DNA from: MVYY01 sp035369865
GTDB taxonomy: Bacteria > Bacteroidota > Bacteroidia > Bacteroidales > Paludibacteraceae
Assembly (NCBI GenBank): GCA_035369865.1
Contig: DAOOVG010000093.1
Coordinates: 1-6,740 of the forward strand
DNA: 6,740 nt
Direction of reading: 5' to 3'
Shown in pieces: positions 1 through 6,504 of this stretch; position 1 is the stretch's first letter, and each line of letters begins with the position of its first letter. Under the pieces are notes generated by a model that did not search any database, was not told the origin of the DNA, and saw nothing but the letters and a program-made list of their open reading frames with translations. The position numbers were made by a program, and so were the translations under genes.

Positions 1-422
1 AAATGTTGCTGGAGTGGAGCAGGAATGATCCGGTCAGCGACAAGGAAACCAATCGAAATGATGGTATTAATATAATTCAGGAAAATAGAAATCCTTTCAT
101 TGATTATCCTGAACTTGTTGATTTTATTTGGGGAACCAGAAACGGAGAGCAATGGCGACCAGGAATAGGAAATTCAAATTTTGTTGTCTCACCTAATCCT
201 GCTTCTTCTTATGTGAGTGTTCAAATCAGTCAACCAGAACAAGCCAGTTTTATGATTTATGATTTAAGTGGAATCTATTTGAAAAATGGGAAAATAAATA
301 GCGATGGAACCATCGATATCAGCGATTTAAACAACGGCATCTATTTATTAACTATTTATGCTCATCACATAAGGAAAGTGGAAAAATTAATTGTTGCTCA
401 TGAAAAGTTAATTCAGAATTGA
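1..422 (+). CDS. Endonuclease I family secreted nuclease with T9SS sorting domain (3' part only)
   Basis: The reading frame is open to the left edge and ends at TGA 420-422, so this is the last ~139 residues of a larger protein; the ATG at position 3 is most likely an internal Met. Residues 1-44 (counted from that Met) resemble the conserved C-terminal part of the endonuclease I family (PF04231): LLEW, DPVS, an E-x-x-RND stretch, then NRNPFIDYPELV and IWG. The catalytic His/Asn region lies upstream, outside the window. After a short linker, residues ~62-133 look like a type A T9SS C-terminal sorting domain: SPNPASSYVSV, FMIYDLSG, then NNGIYLLTI and a final KVEKLIV strand. Such domains direct export through the type IX system, after which the tag is normally removed. 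The inferred role is an extracellular or surface nuclease that degrades nucleic acid. A six-residue tail after the usual end is slightly unusual. Family assignment is fairly secure; substrate preference is not visible. Confidence 0.85.
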   Translation, partial: MLLEWSRNDPVSDKETNRNDGINIIQENRNPFIDYPELVDFIWGTRNGEQWRPGIGNSNFVVSPNPASSYVSVQISQPEQASFMIYDLSGIYLKNGKINSDGTIDISDLNNGIYLLTIYAHHIRKVEKLIVAHEKLIQN

Positions 423-437
423 TGATTTATGGTAGTG

Positions 438-479
438 TTCCCCAAAATATTCTTGTTTATTCATTATTGAATTGGGGAA
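438..479. repeat. Perfect 8-bp inverted repeat in the convergent intergenic gap
   Basis: TTCCCCAA (438-445) and TTGGGGAA (472-479) are perfect inverted copies separated by 26 bases; an inner TTC/GAA (450-452 with 469-471) could extend the stem after a bulge. The structure lies between the stop of the nuclease gene (422) and the stop of the converging DUF4296 gene (550), where a shared terminator would be expected. No clean T-run follows the stem on either strand, so it is not a textbook intrinsic terminator. On the minus strand, T-rich sequence (about 485-540) precedes the hairpin and follows the DUF4296 stop. A role in 3'-end formation for either transcript is an inference from position only. 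Confidence 0.45.
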
Positions 480-549
480 AAATTATTATAAAAAGGACTA
501 CAAAAATTATAAAAAACGATGAAAACAATAAAAAAACAGAATCTACCTT

Positions 550-1419
550 TTATCTAACCTTGAGAGGTTTAGAATTTACGCTTACTTTTTTATTAATTTT
601 TGCCCGGGAAATGGAATCATTTTTGTTAACAATTTTCCGCAAGCTATCCTGCCAAACTGGAACAAATTCACGTATCAAACTCACACTATCAATCTCAACA
701 TTCAGTTTTTCATTACAATTTTTACTGTTCAACAACGAACCAGTAAGTGAGTCAATTTTATAAGGGTGCTTTGCACGTAAGCGGAAAGTATAACGACGCA
801 ACAAACTATCGTTATAGGCTATGTGAGAAATGCTGTCAACTTTCCCATTGGCATAATGAATTCTTAAAACTATATAACGATTTTCGCAAGAATCCTCGGG
901 AGCAATTCGTTGTAATAATTTCAATTCGTAAATATCATTGAAAAGAAGGTCAGATTGCTGGATTTTAAATAGCAAATTTCTTCTGATAGAATCTTTCGTA
1001 AGAAGGTAATGTGTAGGCAAATACCAGAGATTTGTTTTAGTAGTTTCAAGATAATTAGGATGATATTTTCCTTTTTTAATGTCTTCTTGTAAATGATTTA
1101 GCCGAAGAATCACATCAGTATAAACTTTTTCAAATTCTCTGGGATTTTTTCCATACCATGCAAGGGACGAATCAAATTGAGCCTGAGTAATACCATGTTT
1201 TTTTAAAACATATTGATAATAATAGGTATTATAATTACCTATGTAAAGGCTATCTTTTACATAAAGCACTCCATCGAGGATGTGAAAATCAGTAAGTACT
1301 TTAACCATTTCCTTTTTACTTAGCACATCTTTAGGACGTCGATTGCATGCGGTTATTAGCAATAGAATAATGCTTATTAAAAAGAAAAATCGAAAAAAAT
1401 TATTTTTCTGATGAAACAT
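550..1419 (-). CDS. DUF4296 domain-containing lipoprotein
   Basis: The function is unknown. I chose the ATG at 1419 (289 residues); the frame extends to a TTG at 1440, but the ATG places a normal lipoprotein signal directly at the N-terminus. From this start, residues 1-25 are a basic/polar head (HQKNNFFR), a hydrophobic core rich in F, L and I, and a lipobox ending ITA-Cys25, so a lipid-anchored envelope protein is predicted. Residues ~27-113 match the DUF4296 pattern seen in Bacteroidota: PKDVLSKKEMVKVLTDFHILDG, then YYQYVLKKHGITQAQFDSSL, WYGKNPREFEKVY. The remainder (about 114-289) is hydrophilic and charged, ends in a Lys/Ser-rich tail, and has no motif I recognise. The gene starts inside the 3' end of lspA (20-bp overlap), so the two are probably translationally coupled, and its product should be processed by the LspA encoded just upstream. 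Confidence is high for gene and lipoprotein status; no biochemical role can be given. Confidence 0.88.
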   Translation of the reverse strand: MFHQKNNFFRFFFLISIILLLITACNRRPKDVLSKKEMVKVLTDFHILDGVLYVKDSLYIGNYNTYYYQYVLKKHGITQAQFDSSLAWYGKNPREFEKVYTDVILRLNHLQEDIKKGKYHPNYLETTKTNLWYLPTHYLLTKDSIRRNLLFKIQQSDLLFNDIYELKLLQRIAPEDSCENRYIVLRIHYANGKVDSISHIAYNDSLLRRYTFRLRAKHPYKIDSLTGSLLNSKNCNEKLNVEIDSVSLIREFVPVWQDSLRKIVNKNDSISRAKINKKVSVNSKPLKVR

Positions 1420-2011
1420 TTTGTTTTGGTTTTTTCTCAAAACTTTGATTCAATTCTTTTCGGTAGAAAAACAAAATGATGAAAACGGCAATAGTTATCG
1501 CAGAATCTGCCACATTAAAAATTGGTTTGAAAAAAATTACTTCCCCAGCACTATTTTTAATCAATGGAAAATAAAGCATATCCACCACTTTGCCATAAAA
1601 CAAGGGAGCATAACCACCTTCAGGAGGTAAAAAAGTAGCAACTTTACCATAACTGTCGCTAAAAAGGACACCATAAAATACAGAGTCAAAGATATTTCCC
1701 GCAGCACCAGCTAACAAAAGAGAAATTGTTAAAATATATCCAGTGGGAAATTGTTTTTTTATTAAAGAACGAAGATAAAAAAATATTAAGACAACTGCTA
1801 CAATACGAAAAAAGGTAAGAAAAAGTTTATCAATGAATTGTATCCCGAAAGCCATTCCGCTGTTTTCAATAAAATAAATTTGAAACCAGTTGAATATATC
1901 CACATGGTCACCCAGAGCAAAATGGGTTTTTACATAAATTTTTGAAGCCTGATCAATAAAAAGAACAAGAAAAATCAACAGGGCAGATTTTTTAGCAATA
2001 GACATTTTCAT
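1400..2011 (-). CDS. lspA: Lipoprotein signal peptidase (signal peptidase II)
   Basis: LspA is an inner-membrane aspartyl protease that removes the signal peptide of diacylglyceryl-modified prolipoproteins just before the lipobox Cys. From ATG 2011 the protein has 203 residues. Visible family motifs: D20-Q in TM1 (FIDQASKIYVK), ENSGMAFG at 49-56, AGNIFD at 104-109, and the two catalytic aspartates D144 (KVVDML) and D169 (FNVADSAI). Four hydrophobic segments fit TM1 ~8-22, TM2 ~61-80, TM3 ~91-108 and TM4 ~169-183. Between GNIFD and KVVDM there is a longer loop than in E. coli LspA (around 110-140, with EGGYAPLFYGK), which I associate with Bacteroidota forms. The frame continues upstream to a TTG at 2098 that would add a Lys/Ser-rich 29-residue extension and overlap dksA by 26 bp. 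I prefer 2011 (or ATG 2005) because the family begins shortly before TM1 and an intercistronic hairpin occupies the extension. The order ileS-dksA-lspA matches related genomes as I know them. Confidence 0.93.
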   Translation of the reverse strand: MKMSIAKKSALLIFLVLFIDQASKIYVKTHFALGDHVDIFNWFQIYFIENSGMAFGIQFIDKLFLTFFRIVAVVLIFFYLRSLIKKQFPTGYILTISLLLAGAAGNIFDSVFYGVLFSDSYGKVATFLPPEGGYAPLFYGKVVDMLYFPLIKNSAGEVIFFKPIFNVADSAITIAVFIILFFYRKELNQSFEKKPKQNVSSEK

Positions 2012-2031
2012 CTGGAGGTCATTATGAAAGT

Positions 2032-2056
2032 TCAGCAGCAAGTTTTTTGCTGCCGA
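2032..2056 (-). promoter_or_regulatory. Strong hairpin between dksA and lspA
   Basis: On the minus strand TCGGCAGCAA and TTGCTGCTGA pair over 10 positions (one G-U wobble) around a 5-base loop AAAAC. It begins 16 bases after the dksA stop and ends 20 bases before the preferred lspA ATG at 2011. No T-run follows in the operon direction, so full termination is not expected; a role in message stability, processing or lspA translation is possible. In the opposite direction the stem is followed by CTTTTTG, so it could stop antisense transcripts. If lspA actually began at TTG 2098, these bases would be coding (KSAAKNLLLN). Confidence 0.55.
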
Positions 2057-2072
2057 CTTTTTGCTTGAAGAT

Positions 2073-2450
2073 TTATTTTTTCTTATTTTTTGCTTCAATA
2101 CTTAAAGTAGCATGAGGAACGGCACGCAATCGCTCTTTGGGTATCAATTTTCCTGTTTCACGACAAATTCCGTAAGTTTTGTTTTCAATACGCACCAATG
2201 CTGCCTGTAAATGCCGGATGAATTCTAATTGCCGTTGAGCCAATCTTCCTGCTTCTTCTTTTGAAAGGGTAGTAGCACCCTCTTCTAACACTTTAAATGT
2301 TGGCGAAGTATCTGAAACATCATTACTGGCTTCATTAGTTATTGCATTACGAAGTATTTCGTAATCTTTCTGAGCCTTTTCAAGCTTTTCAAGAATAATT
2401 TGGCGAAATTCTTCCAATTCCTCATCTGAATATTTTGTCTTTTCTGCCAT
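2073..2450 (-). CDS. TraR/DksA family RNA polymerase-binding regulator with a degenerate zinc-finger region
   Basis: The 125-residue protein begins at ATG 2450 (MAEK) and ends EAKNKKK. It has the DksA plan: an N-terminal helix (~8-40) and a second helix (~62-92) predicted to form the coiled-coil hairpin that enters the RNA polymerase secondary channel, then the C-terminal globular signature YGICRETGKLIPKERLRA (93-110) followed by VPHATLSIEAK. In classical DksA four cysteines (CxxC...CxxC) bind zinc here; this protein keeps only Cys96, so it probably does not bind zinc in the usual way. Cys-poor versions are, to my knowledge, normal in Bacteroidota. The tip between the helices (NDVSDTSPTF) does not show the E. 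coli DxxDxA arrangement, so action on initiation should not be assumed identical. LSKEEAGRLAQRQLEF (62-77) is a strongly conserved stretch in these homologues. It lies between ileS and lspA. The inferred role is transcriptional control linked to growth or stringent response. Confidence 0.9.
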   Translation of the reverse strand: MAEKTKYSDEELEEFRQIILEKLEKAQKDYEILRNAITNEASNDVSDTSPTFKVLEEGATTLSKEEAGRLAQRQLEFIRHLQAALVRIENKTYGICRETGKLIPKERLRAVPHATLSIEAKNKKK

Positions 2451-2460
2451 CGTTCATTGA

Positions 2461-2485
2461 ATGATAAAAATAATCCTTTCGGATT
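2461..2485 (-). terminator. Small GAAA-loop hairpin with T-run after ileS, in the dksA leader
   Basis: On the minus strand AATCC and GGATT form a 5-bp stem closed by a GAAA tetraloop (a stable GNRA type), followed by ATTTTTAT. This is intrinsic-terminator-like, though the stem is short. It lies 71 bases past the ileS stop and 10 bases before the dksA ATG, and it is downstream of the promoter-like box at 2510-2517. It could end part of the ileS transcripts, attenuate dksA, or simply structure the dksA 5' leader; the sequence alone does not decide. Confidence 0.45.
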
Positions 2486-2509
2486 GGTTAATGCATTTAA
2501 AATAATCTG

Positions 2510-2540
2510 CGAAAATAATCATTTTTTTTCTCTTTAGCAA
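2510..2540 (-). promoter_or_regulatory. Candidate promoter for dksA-lspA-DUF4296
   Basis: On the minus strand TTG (2540-2538), a 20-base spacer and TATTTTCG (2517-2510) fit the Bacteroidota promoter layout (TTG near -33, TAnnTTTG near -7) with one mismatch in the -7 box. Transcription would begin near 2503, giving a leader of about 50 bases that contains the GAAA-loop hairpin. It would allow the three downstream genes to be expressed apart from ileS. In AT-rich sequence such matches arise by chance, so this is a candidate only. Confidence 0.4.
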
Positions 2541-2556
2541 TAATTTTAAAAACTCA

Positions 2557-5500
2557 TTAAATGAATTCCTTTGTTTTTTTTATTTTAATCTTTACAAAGT
2601 AATCATCAAAATCTAATTCAGTAGTATTATCAAGTTTATCTACTAACATAATAGAGGTTGCCAATGTCTGGCTGGCAATATAATTTGAAAATTCATTTAT
2701 TGCTTCATTAATTTCAGCCCGCTTTTCTATTTCAATGGTAATTCTATCTGTAATTTCAAAATCATTGGCTTTTCGAATATTTTGAATTCTATTGACAAAT
2801 TCACGAGCAATACCTTCTTTTAGCAGCTCATCTGTCACCGTTATGTCGAGTGCCACTGTCAGTTTGCCATCGTTAGCGGTTAACCAGCCTGGCATATCTT
2901 CTGTAATGATTTCTACTTCTTCCTGAGAAATAGGAACTTCTCCCGCTGAAAGTTGCAAAACATATTCGCCTTTTTTTTCTATTTCTGCAATTTCTGTATT
3001 TCCTAAATTAGCCAGAGCTTCCGTAATTTCTTTCATTAATTTGCCATATTTTTTACCAAGCAATTTAAAATTTGGCTTTACTTTCTTTATCAAATTATGC
3101 ATTTCACCATTTTGCGGGATGATTTCCAGTTCCTTAACATTGACTTCTGTTTTAATCAAGTCCGCTACATATTTCAATTGTTGATACGTTTTATCGTCTG
3201 GCGCAGGCACAATGGCTTTTGCTAATGGTTGACGCACTCTTTTATTGGCTTTTTTCCGTAATGAAAGAATCATTGAAGAAACCTGCTGAGCAAGCTGCAT
3301 ACATTCCTCCAGATTTTTGTCAATAAGATTTTCATTGCATTTTGGGAAATCAGTCAAATGAACAGATGCTTCTTTATGTTTCTCCGTCACTGCATTCAAA
3401 TCGATGAACAATTGATCTGCATAAAAAGGTGCAATGGGTGCCATCAGTTGGGAAACAGTTTCCAAGCAGGTATAAAGTGTCTGGTAAGCTGAAATTTTAT
3501 CTTCGTCGTATTCACCTCCCCAATAACGTTTTCTATTCAGACGGACATACCAATTACTTAGATTTTCATTGACAAAATCTGCAATGGCACGTCCAGCTCG
3601 CGTAGGATCATAATCATCATAATCATTCGTAACTTCTTTGATCAAAGTATTAAGAAGGGAAATTATCCATCGATCAATTTCAGGACGTTTTTCCATCGGA
3701 ATTTCTTCTTCAGCATAGGTAAAATGATCCACATTGGCATAAAGAGCAAAAAAGGAATAAGTATTGTAAAGTGTTCCAAAGAATTTCCGACGAACTTCTT
3801 CCACCCCATCAATATCAAATTTTAAATTATCCCACGGTGAAGAATTGGTCATCATATACCAGCGAAGAGGATCGGAACCATATTTTTCGATTGTTGCAAA
3901 AGGATCGATAACATTTCCCAAGCGTTTCGACATTTTATTTCCATTCTTGTCAAGAACCAAACCATTGGAAACCACATTTTTAAAAGCAACAGAATTTTTT
4001 ACCATGGTACTGATGGCATGTAATGTAAAAAACCATCCACGAGTTTGATCCACTCCTTCAGAAATAAAATCGGCTGGATAAAATTTATGTTTATCAATGG
4101 CTTCTTTATTTTCAAAAGGATAATGCAATTGGGCAAAAGGCATCGAACCAGAATCGAACCAGACATCAATTAAATCTGATTCTCTTCGCATCGGTTTGCC
4201 ACTTTTTGACACAAGAATAATCTCATCGACGTAAGGACGATGCAAATCAATGTTTTCTATTGAATAATTCTCATCAGTATAAACACCAACTTTGAAATTT
4301 TTATAAGGATTTTTTTTCATCAATCCCACAGCAACAGATTTTTCAATCTCTACCATCAATTCTTCTACGGAGCCAATGCAAATTTCTTCTGATCCATCTT
4401 CTGTTCGCCAAATGGGAAGAGGTGTTCCCCAAAATCTACTTCGCGACAAATTCCAGTCCTGAAGATTTTCCAACCATTTTCCAAATCGTCCTGTGCCTGT
4501 CGAAGCTGGTTTCCAATTGATAGTTTCATTAAGGCGAATCATTTCATCTCGATAAGCAGTAGTTTTTACAAACCAACTATCCAGCGGATAATATAAAACG
4601 GGTTTATCGGTACGCCAGCAATGGGGATAACTATGAACATACTTTTCAATTTTGAAAATTTTGCCTTGCTGTTTTAACATCACACAAAGATCAACATCCA
4701 GGGTTGATTCATCATTTATTCCATTTTCTGTTGTGGTGGAATTTTCCAGTTGCGTTTCCTCTGGAAGGTATTCATTTTTTACATATCTACCAGCATAAGG
4801 TTGATAAAGTTCTACATTGATTTTTTGAGCTACAAAATCAGGATCCAAATCTTCCAATTTGAAAAATTTACCTGTTTTATCCACCATTGGTTGCCAGTTG
4901 CCATCTTTATCTTTCAACAACAGCGGAGGAATATTATTTTGTTTTGCTACTCTGTCATCATCTGCTCCAAAAGTAGGGGCAATATGAACGATACCTGTTC
5001 CTTCTTCGGTTGTAACAAAATCACCTGAAATTACTCGAAAAGCATCACCTTCTACTTTTACCCACGGAATAAGTTGTTCATAATGAATGCCTACCAATTC
5101 TTTCCCAGTACATTCTGCCAGAATTTTATAAGGAATATTTTTATCGCCGGGTTGATAATTTTCAAACGATAAATCAGCATTTTTAGGTGAAAAATACTTA
5201 TCAATCAAGTCCTTAGCTAAAATAATATAAATAAGCTTACAAGTATAAGGATTAATTGTTTTAACCAAAGCATACGAAATGTTTGGATGAACGCACAAAG
5301 CTGTATTAGAAGGCAAAGTCCAGGGTGTAGTGGTCCATGCCAAGAAATAACAATCTCCATCAATTTTATCCTTGAAAGGTAACTTTTCAATTTCTTTGAT
5401 GTTGAACTGAGCTACACAACTGGTATCTTTTATGTCGCGATAACAACCCGGTTGATTTAATTCGTGCGTACTCAATCCCGTGCCTGCAGCAGGAGAATAG

Positions 5501-6042
5501 GGTTGAATAGTATATCCTTTATAAAGCAATTTTTTTTCATAAAGTTGCTTCAACAGCCACCATACTGTTTCAATGTAACGATTGTCGTAGGTAATGTAAG
5601 GATGTTTCATGTCGATCCAATAACCCATTTTCATGGTAAGATCTTCCCATTCTTGCGTATATCTCATTACTTCGCGGCGACAGACATTATTGTATTCTTC
5701 AATGCTGATTTTTTTCCCAATATCTTCTTTCGTGATTCCTAATAATTTTTCCACATTCAATTCCACAGGAAGTCCGTGAGTATCCCAACCCGCTTTTCTT
5801 TTTACTTGAAATCCTTGCATTGTTTTATATCTGCAGAAAATATCTTTAATGGTACGTGACATTACATGATGAATGCCTGGCATACCATTGGCTGAAGGGG
5901 GACCTTCATAAAAGACAAAAGAAGGTTTTCCTTCGCGTATAGCAATGCTTTGGAGAAATGTATTTTGTTCGTTCCACCGTGTAAGTATTTCTTTATTGAT
6001 TTCAGAAAGGTTTAAACCTGAATATTCTGCAAATTTTTTCAT
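2557..6042 (-). CDS. ileS: Isoleucine--tRNA ligase, long type-2-like form with GXHH signature
   Basis: IleRS joins isoleucine to tRNA-Ile in the cytoplasm and hydrolyses mischarged Val-tRNA. The protein has 1161 residues from ATG 6042 (MKKFAEYSGLNLSEINKEIL), a normal start for the family. Domains in order: class I catalytic fold with EGPPSANGMP and then G56-I-H-H59 where most class I enzymes have HXGH; KAGWDTHGLPVE at 83-94; CP1 editing domain about 195-490 with WTTTPWTLPSN (236-246) and GTGIVHIAPTFGADDD (348-363), which contains the editing aspartate; return to the catalytic core with SRSRFWGTPLPIW (533-545), DVWFDSGSMPF (626-636), EGVDQTRGWF (662-671) and K703-MSKR707; anticodon-binding helical domain about 790-950; C-terminal extension 950-1161 with no cysteines, so it lacks the zinc finger of IleRS type 1. 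Length and C-terminus fit the eukaryote-like type 2. A low-complexity Ser/Thr/Asn/Glu insertion lies at about 430-446. It is the first gene of the leftward cluster. Confidence 0.97.
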   Translation of the reverse strand: MKKFAEYSGLNLSEINKEILTRWNEQNTFLQSIAIREGKPSFVFYEGPPSANGMPGIHHVMSRTIKDIFCRYKTMQGFQVKRKAGWDTHGLPVELNVEKLLGITKEDIGKKISIEEYNNVCRREVMRYTQEWEDLTMKMGYWIDMKHPYITYDNRYIETVWWLLKQLYEKKLLYKGYTIQPYSPAAGTGLSTHELNQPGCYRDIKDTSCVAQFNIKEIEKLPFKDKIDGDCYFLAWTTTPWTLPSNTALCVHPNISYALVKTINPYTCKLIYIILAKDLIDKYFSPKNADLSFENYQPGDKNIPYKILAECTGKELVGIHYEQLIPWVKVEGDAFRVISGDFVTTEEGTGIVHIAPTFGADDDRVAKQNNIPPLLLKDKDGNWQPMVDKTGKFFKLEDLDPDFVAQKINVELYQPYAGRYVKNEYLPEETQLENSTTTENGINDESTLDVDLCVMLKQQGKIFKIEKYVHSYPHCWRTDKPVLYYPLDSWFVKTTAYRDEMIRLNETINWKPASTGTGRFGKWLENLQDWNLSRSRFWGTPLPIWRTEDGSEEICIGSVEELMVEIEKSVAVGLMKKNPYKNFKVGVYTDENYSIENIDLHRPYVDEIILVSKSGKPMRRESDLIDVWFDSGSMPFAQLHYPFENKEAIDKHKFYPADFISEGVDQTRGWFFTLHAISTMVKNSVAFKNVVSNGLVLDKNGNKMSKRLGNVIDPFATIEKYGSDPLRWYMMTNSSPWDNLKFDIDGVEEVRRKFFGTLYNTYSFFALYANVDHFTYAEEEIPMEKRPEIDRWIISLLNTLIKEVTNDYDDYDPTRAGRAIADFVNENLSNWYVRLNRKRYWGGEYDEDKISAYQTLYTCLETVSQLMAPIAPFYADQLFIDLNAVTEKHKEASVHLTDFPKCNENLIDKNLEECMQLAQQVSSMILSLRKKANKRVRQPLAKAIVPAPDDKTYQQLKYVADLIKTEVNVKELEIIPQNGEMHNLIKKVKPNFKLLGKKYGKLMKEITEALANLGNTEIAEIEKKGEYVLQLSAGEVPISQEEVEIITEDMPGWLTANDGKLTVALDITVTDELLKEGIAREFVNRIQNIRKANDFEITDRITIEIEKRAEINEAINEFSNYIASQTLATSIMLVDKLDNTTELDFDDYFVKIKIKKTKEFI

Positions 6043-6079
6043 ATTCGAAAGTACTTGATATACTATTTTTTTGAAGTTG

Positions 6080-6087
6080 CAAAATTA
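6080..6087 (-). promoter_or_regulatory. ileS promoter -7 box
   Basis: On the minus strand TAATTTTG, followed by C, is a full match to the Bacteroidota -7 consensus TAnnTTTG, 37 bases before the ileS ATG. The matching -33 element is weak: TTC at 6109-6107 with a 19-base spacer, instead of TTG. Transcription would start near 6073 and give a leader of about 30 bases, too short for a T-box or other large riboswitch. The leader contains a small AAGTACTT palindrome. I see no Shine-Dalgarno sequence before ATG 6042, as is usual in this phylum. Confidence 0.55.
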
Positions 6088-6308
6088 CGAAATTAAATTG
6101 GATTAAGAAGTAATAAACTTTTATGAATCAAGGTCAACGTATAAAAAATTTAAATATGAATGGCTATCAACAACTTAATAAATTGATTATTAAAAATTTA
6201 TTTGATTCTCCGCAAAACTACCTATTATTAGAAATTATCTGATTAAAATGCTGAATTTAGGGAAACTGCAGAACCTCGCTTCAAAAATAGAAAATAAAGA
6301 ATATTTCA

Positions 6309-6370
6309 CGCAGATAACCGCAGATAAAAAACGCAGATGAACACAGAAAAAAATACAGCGCAAATCAGCG
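6309..6370. repeat. Degenerate CGCAGAT repeat cluster
   Basis: CGCAGAT occurs three times within 30 bases (6309-6315, 6319-6325, 6332-6338), separated by AAC and AAAAAA, then decays into CACAG (6342-6346) and CAGCGCAAATCAGCG (6356-6370), itself built from two CAGCG copies around an AAAT-like core. Read on the other strand this is the ATCTGCG...ATCTGCG type of short interspersed repeat that I recall from many environmental bacterial genomes, including Bacteroidota; I know no established function. Spacers are too short and irregular for a CRISPR array. Confidence 0.7.
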
Positions 6371-6504
6371 AGAAAAGTATATCCAATGTTAGCAAAAAAC
6401 TTAAATGTTTTAATTAGTTGCGATTCAAAAGTTGTTTTCTTTCAACTATATAAATTTTATCATATAGCAAATCCTATCTTCAAAGAGTAGTATAGTCGTG
6501 TTCT

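Noticed and set aside
3..5. ATG at position 3 as the true start of the nuclease gene.
   Set aside because: The frame is open to the window edge, and the residues that follow match the C-terminal part of endonuclease I proteins, so the gene begins outside the window.
419..763. Plus-strand frame of 114 codons overlapping the DUF4296 gene.
   Set aside because: It runs antisense across a well-supported lipoprotein gene and has no family resemblance; other antisense frames inside ileS and lspA were set aside for the same reason.
2014..2068. Plus-strand GGAGGT a few bases before an ATG at 2024, opening a 14-codon frame.
   Set aside because: It is antisense to the lspA leader, ends after 14 codons at TGA, and Shine-Dalgarno signals are little used in Bacteroidota; chance similarity is the simplest reading.
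2012..2098. TTG 2098 as the lspA start, adding 29 Lys/Ser-rich residues.
   Set aside because: LspA proteins normally begin shortly before TM1, the ATG at 2011 fits that, and the extra stretch contains a strong hairpin and overlaps dksA.
6043..6090. T-box or other riboswitch ahead of ileS.
   Set aside because: The best promoter leaves a leader of about 30 bases, and no specifier hairpin or T-box sequence is visible.
6123..6242. A 39-residue plus-strand frame starting MNQGQRIKNLN.
   Set aside because: It is short, hydrophilic, without a motif or clear promoter, and frames of this length arise easily in AT-rich DNA.
6309..6370. CRISPR array suggested by the repeated CGCAGAT units.
   Set aside because: Repeats are only 7 bases, spacers are 3-6 bases and copies decay quickly; no cas genes are near.
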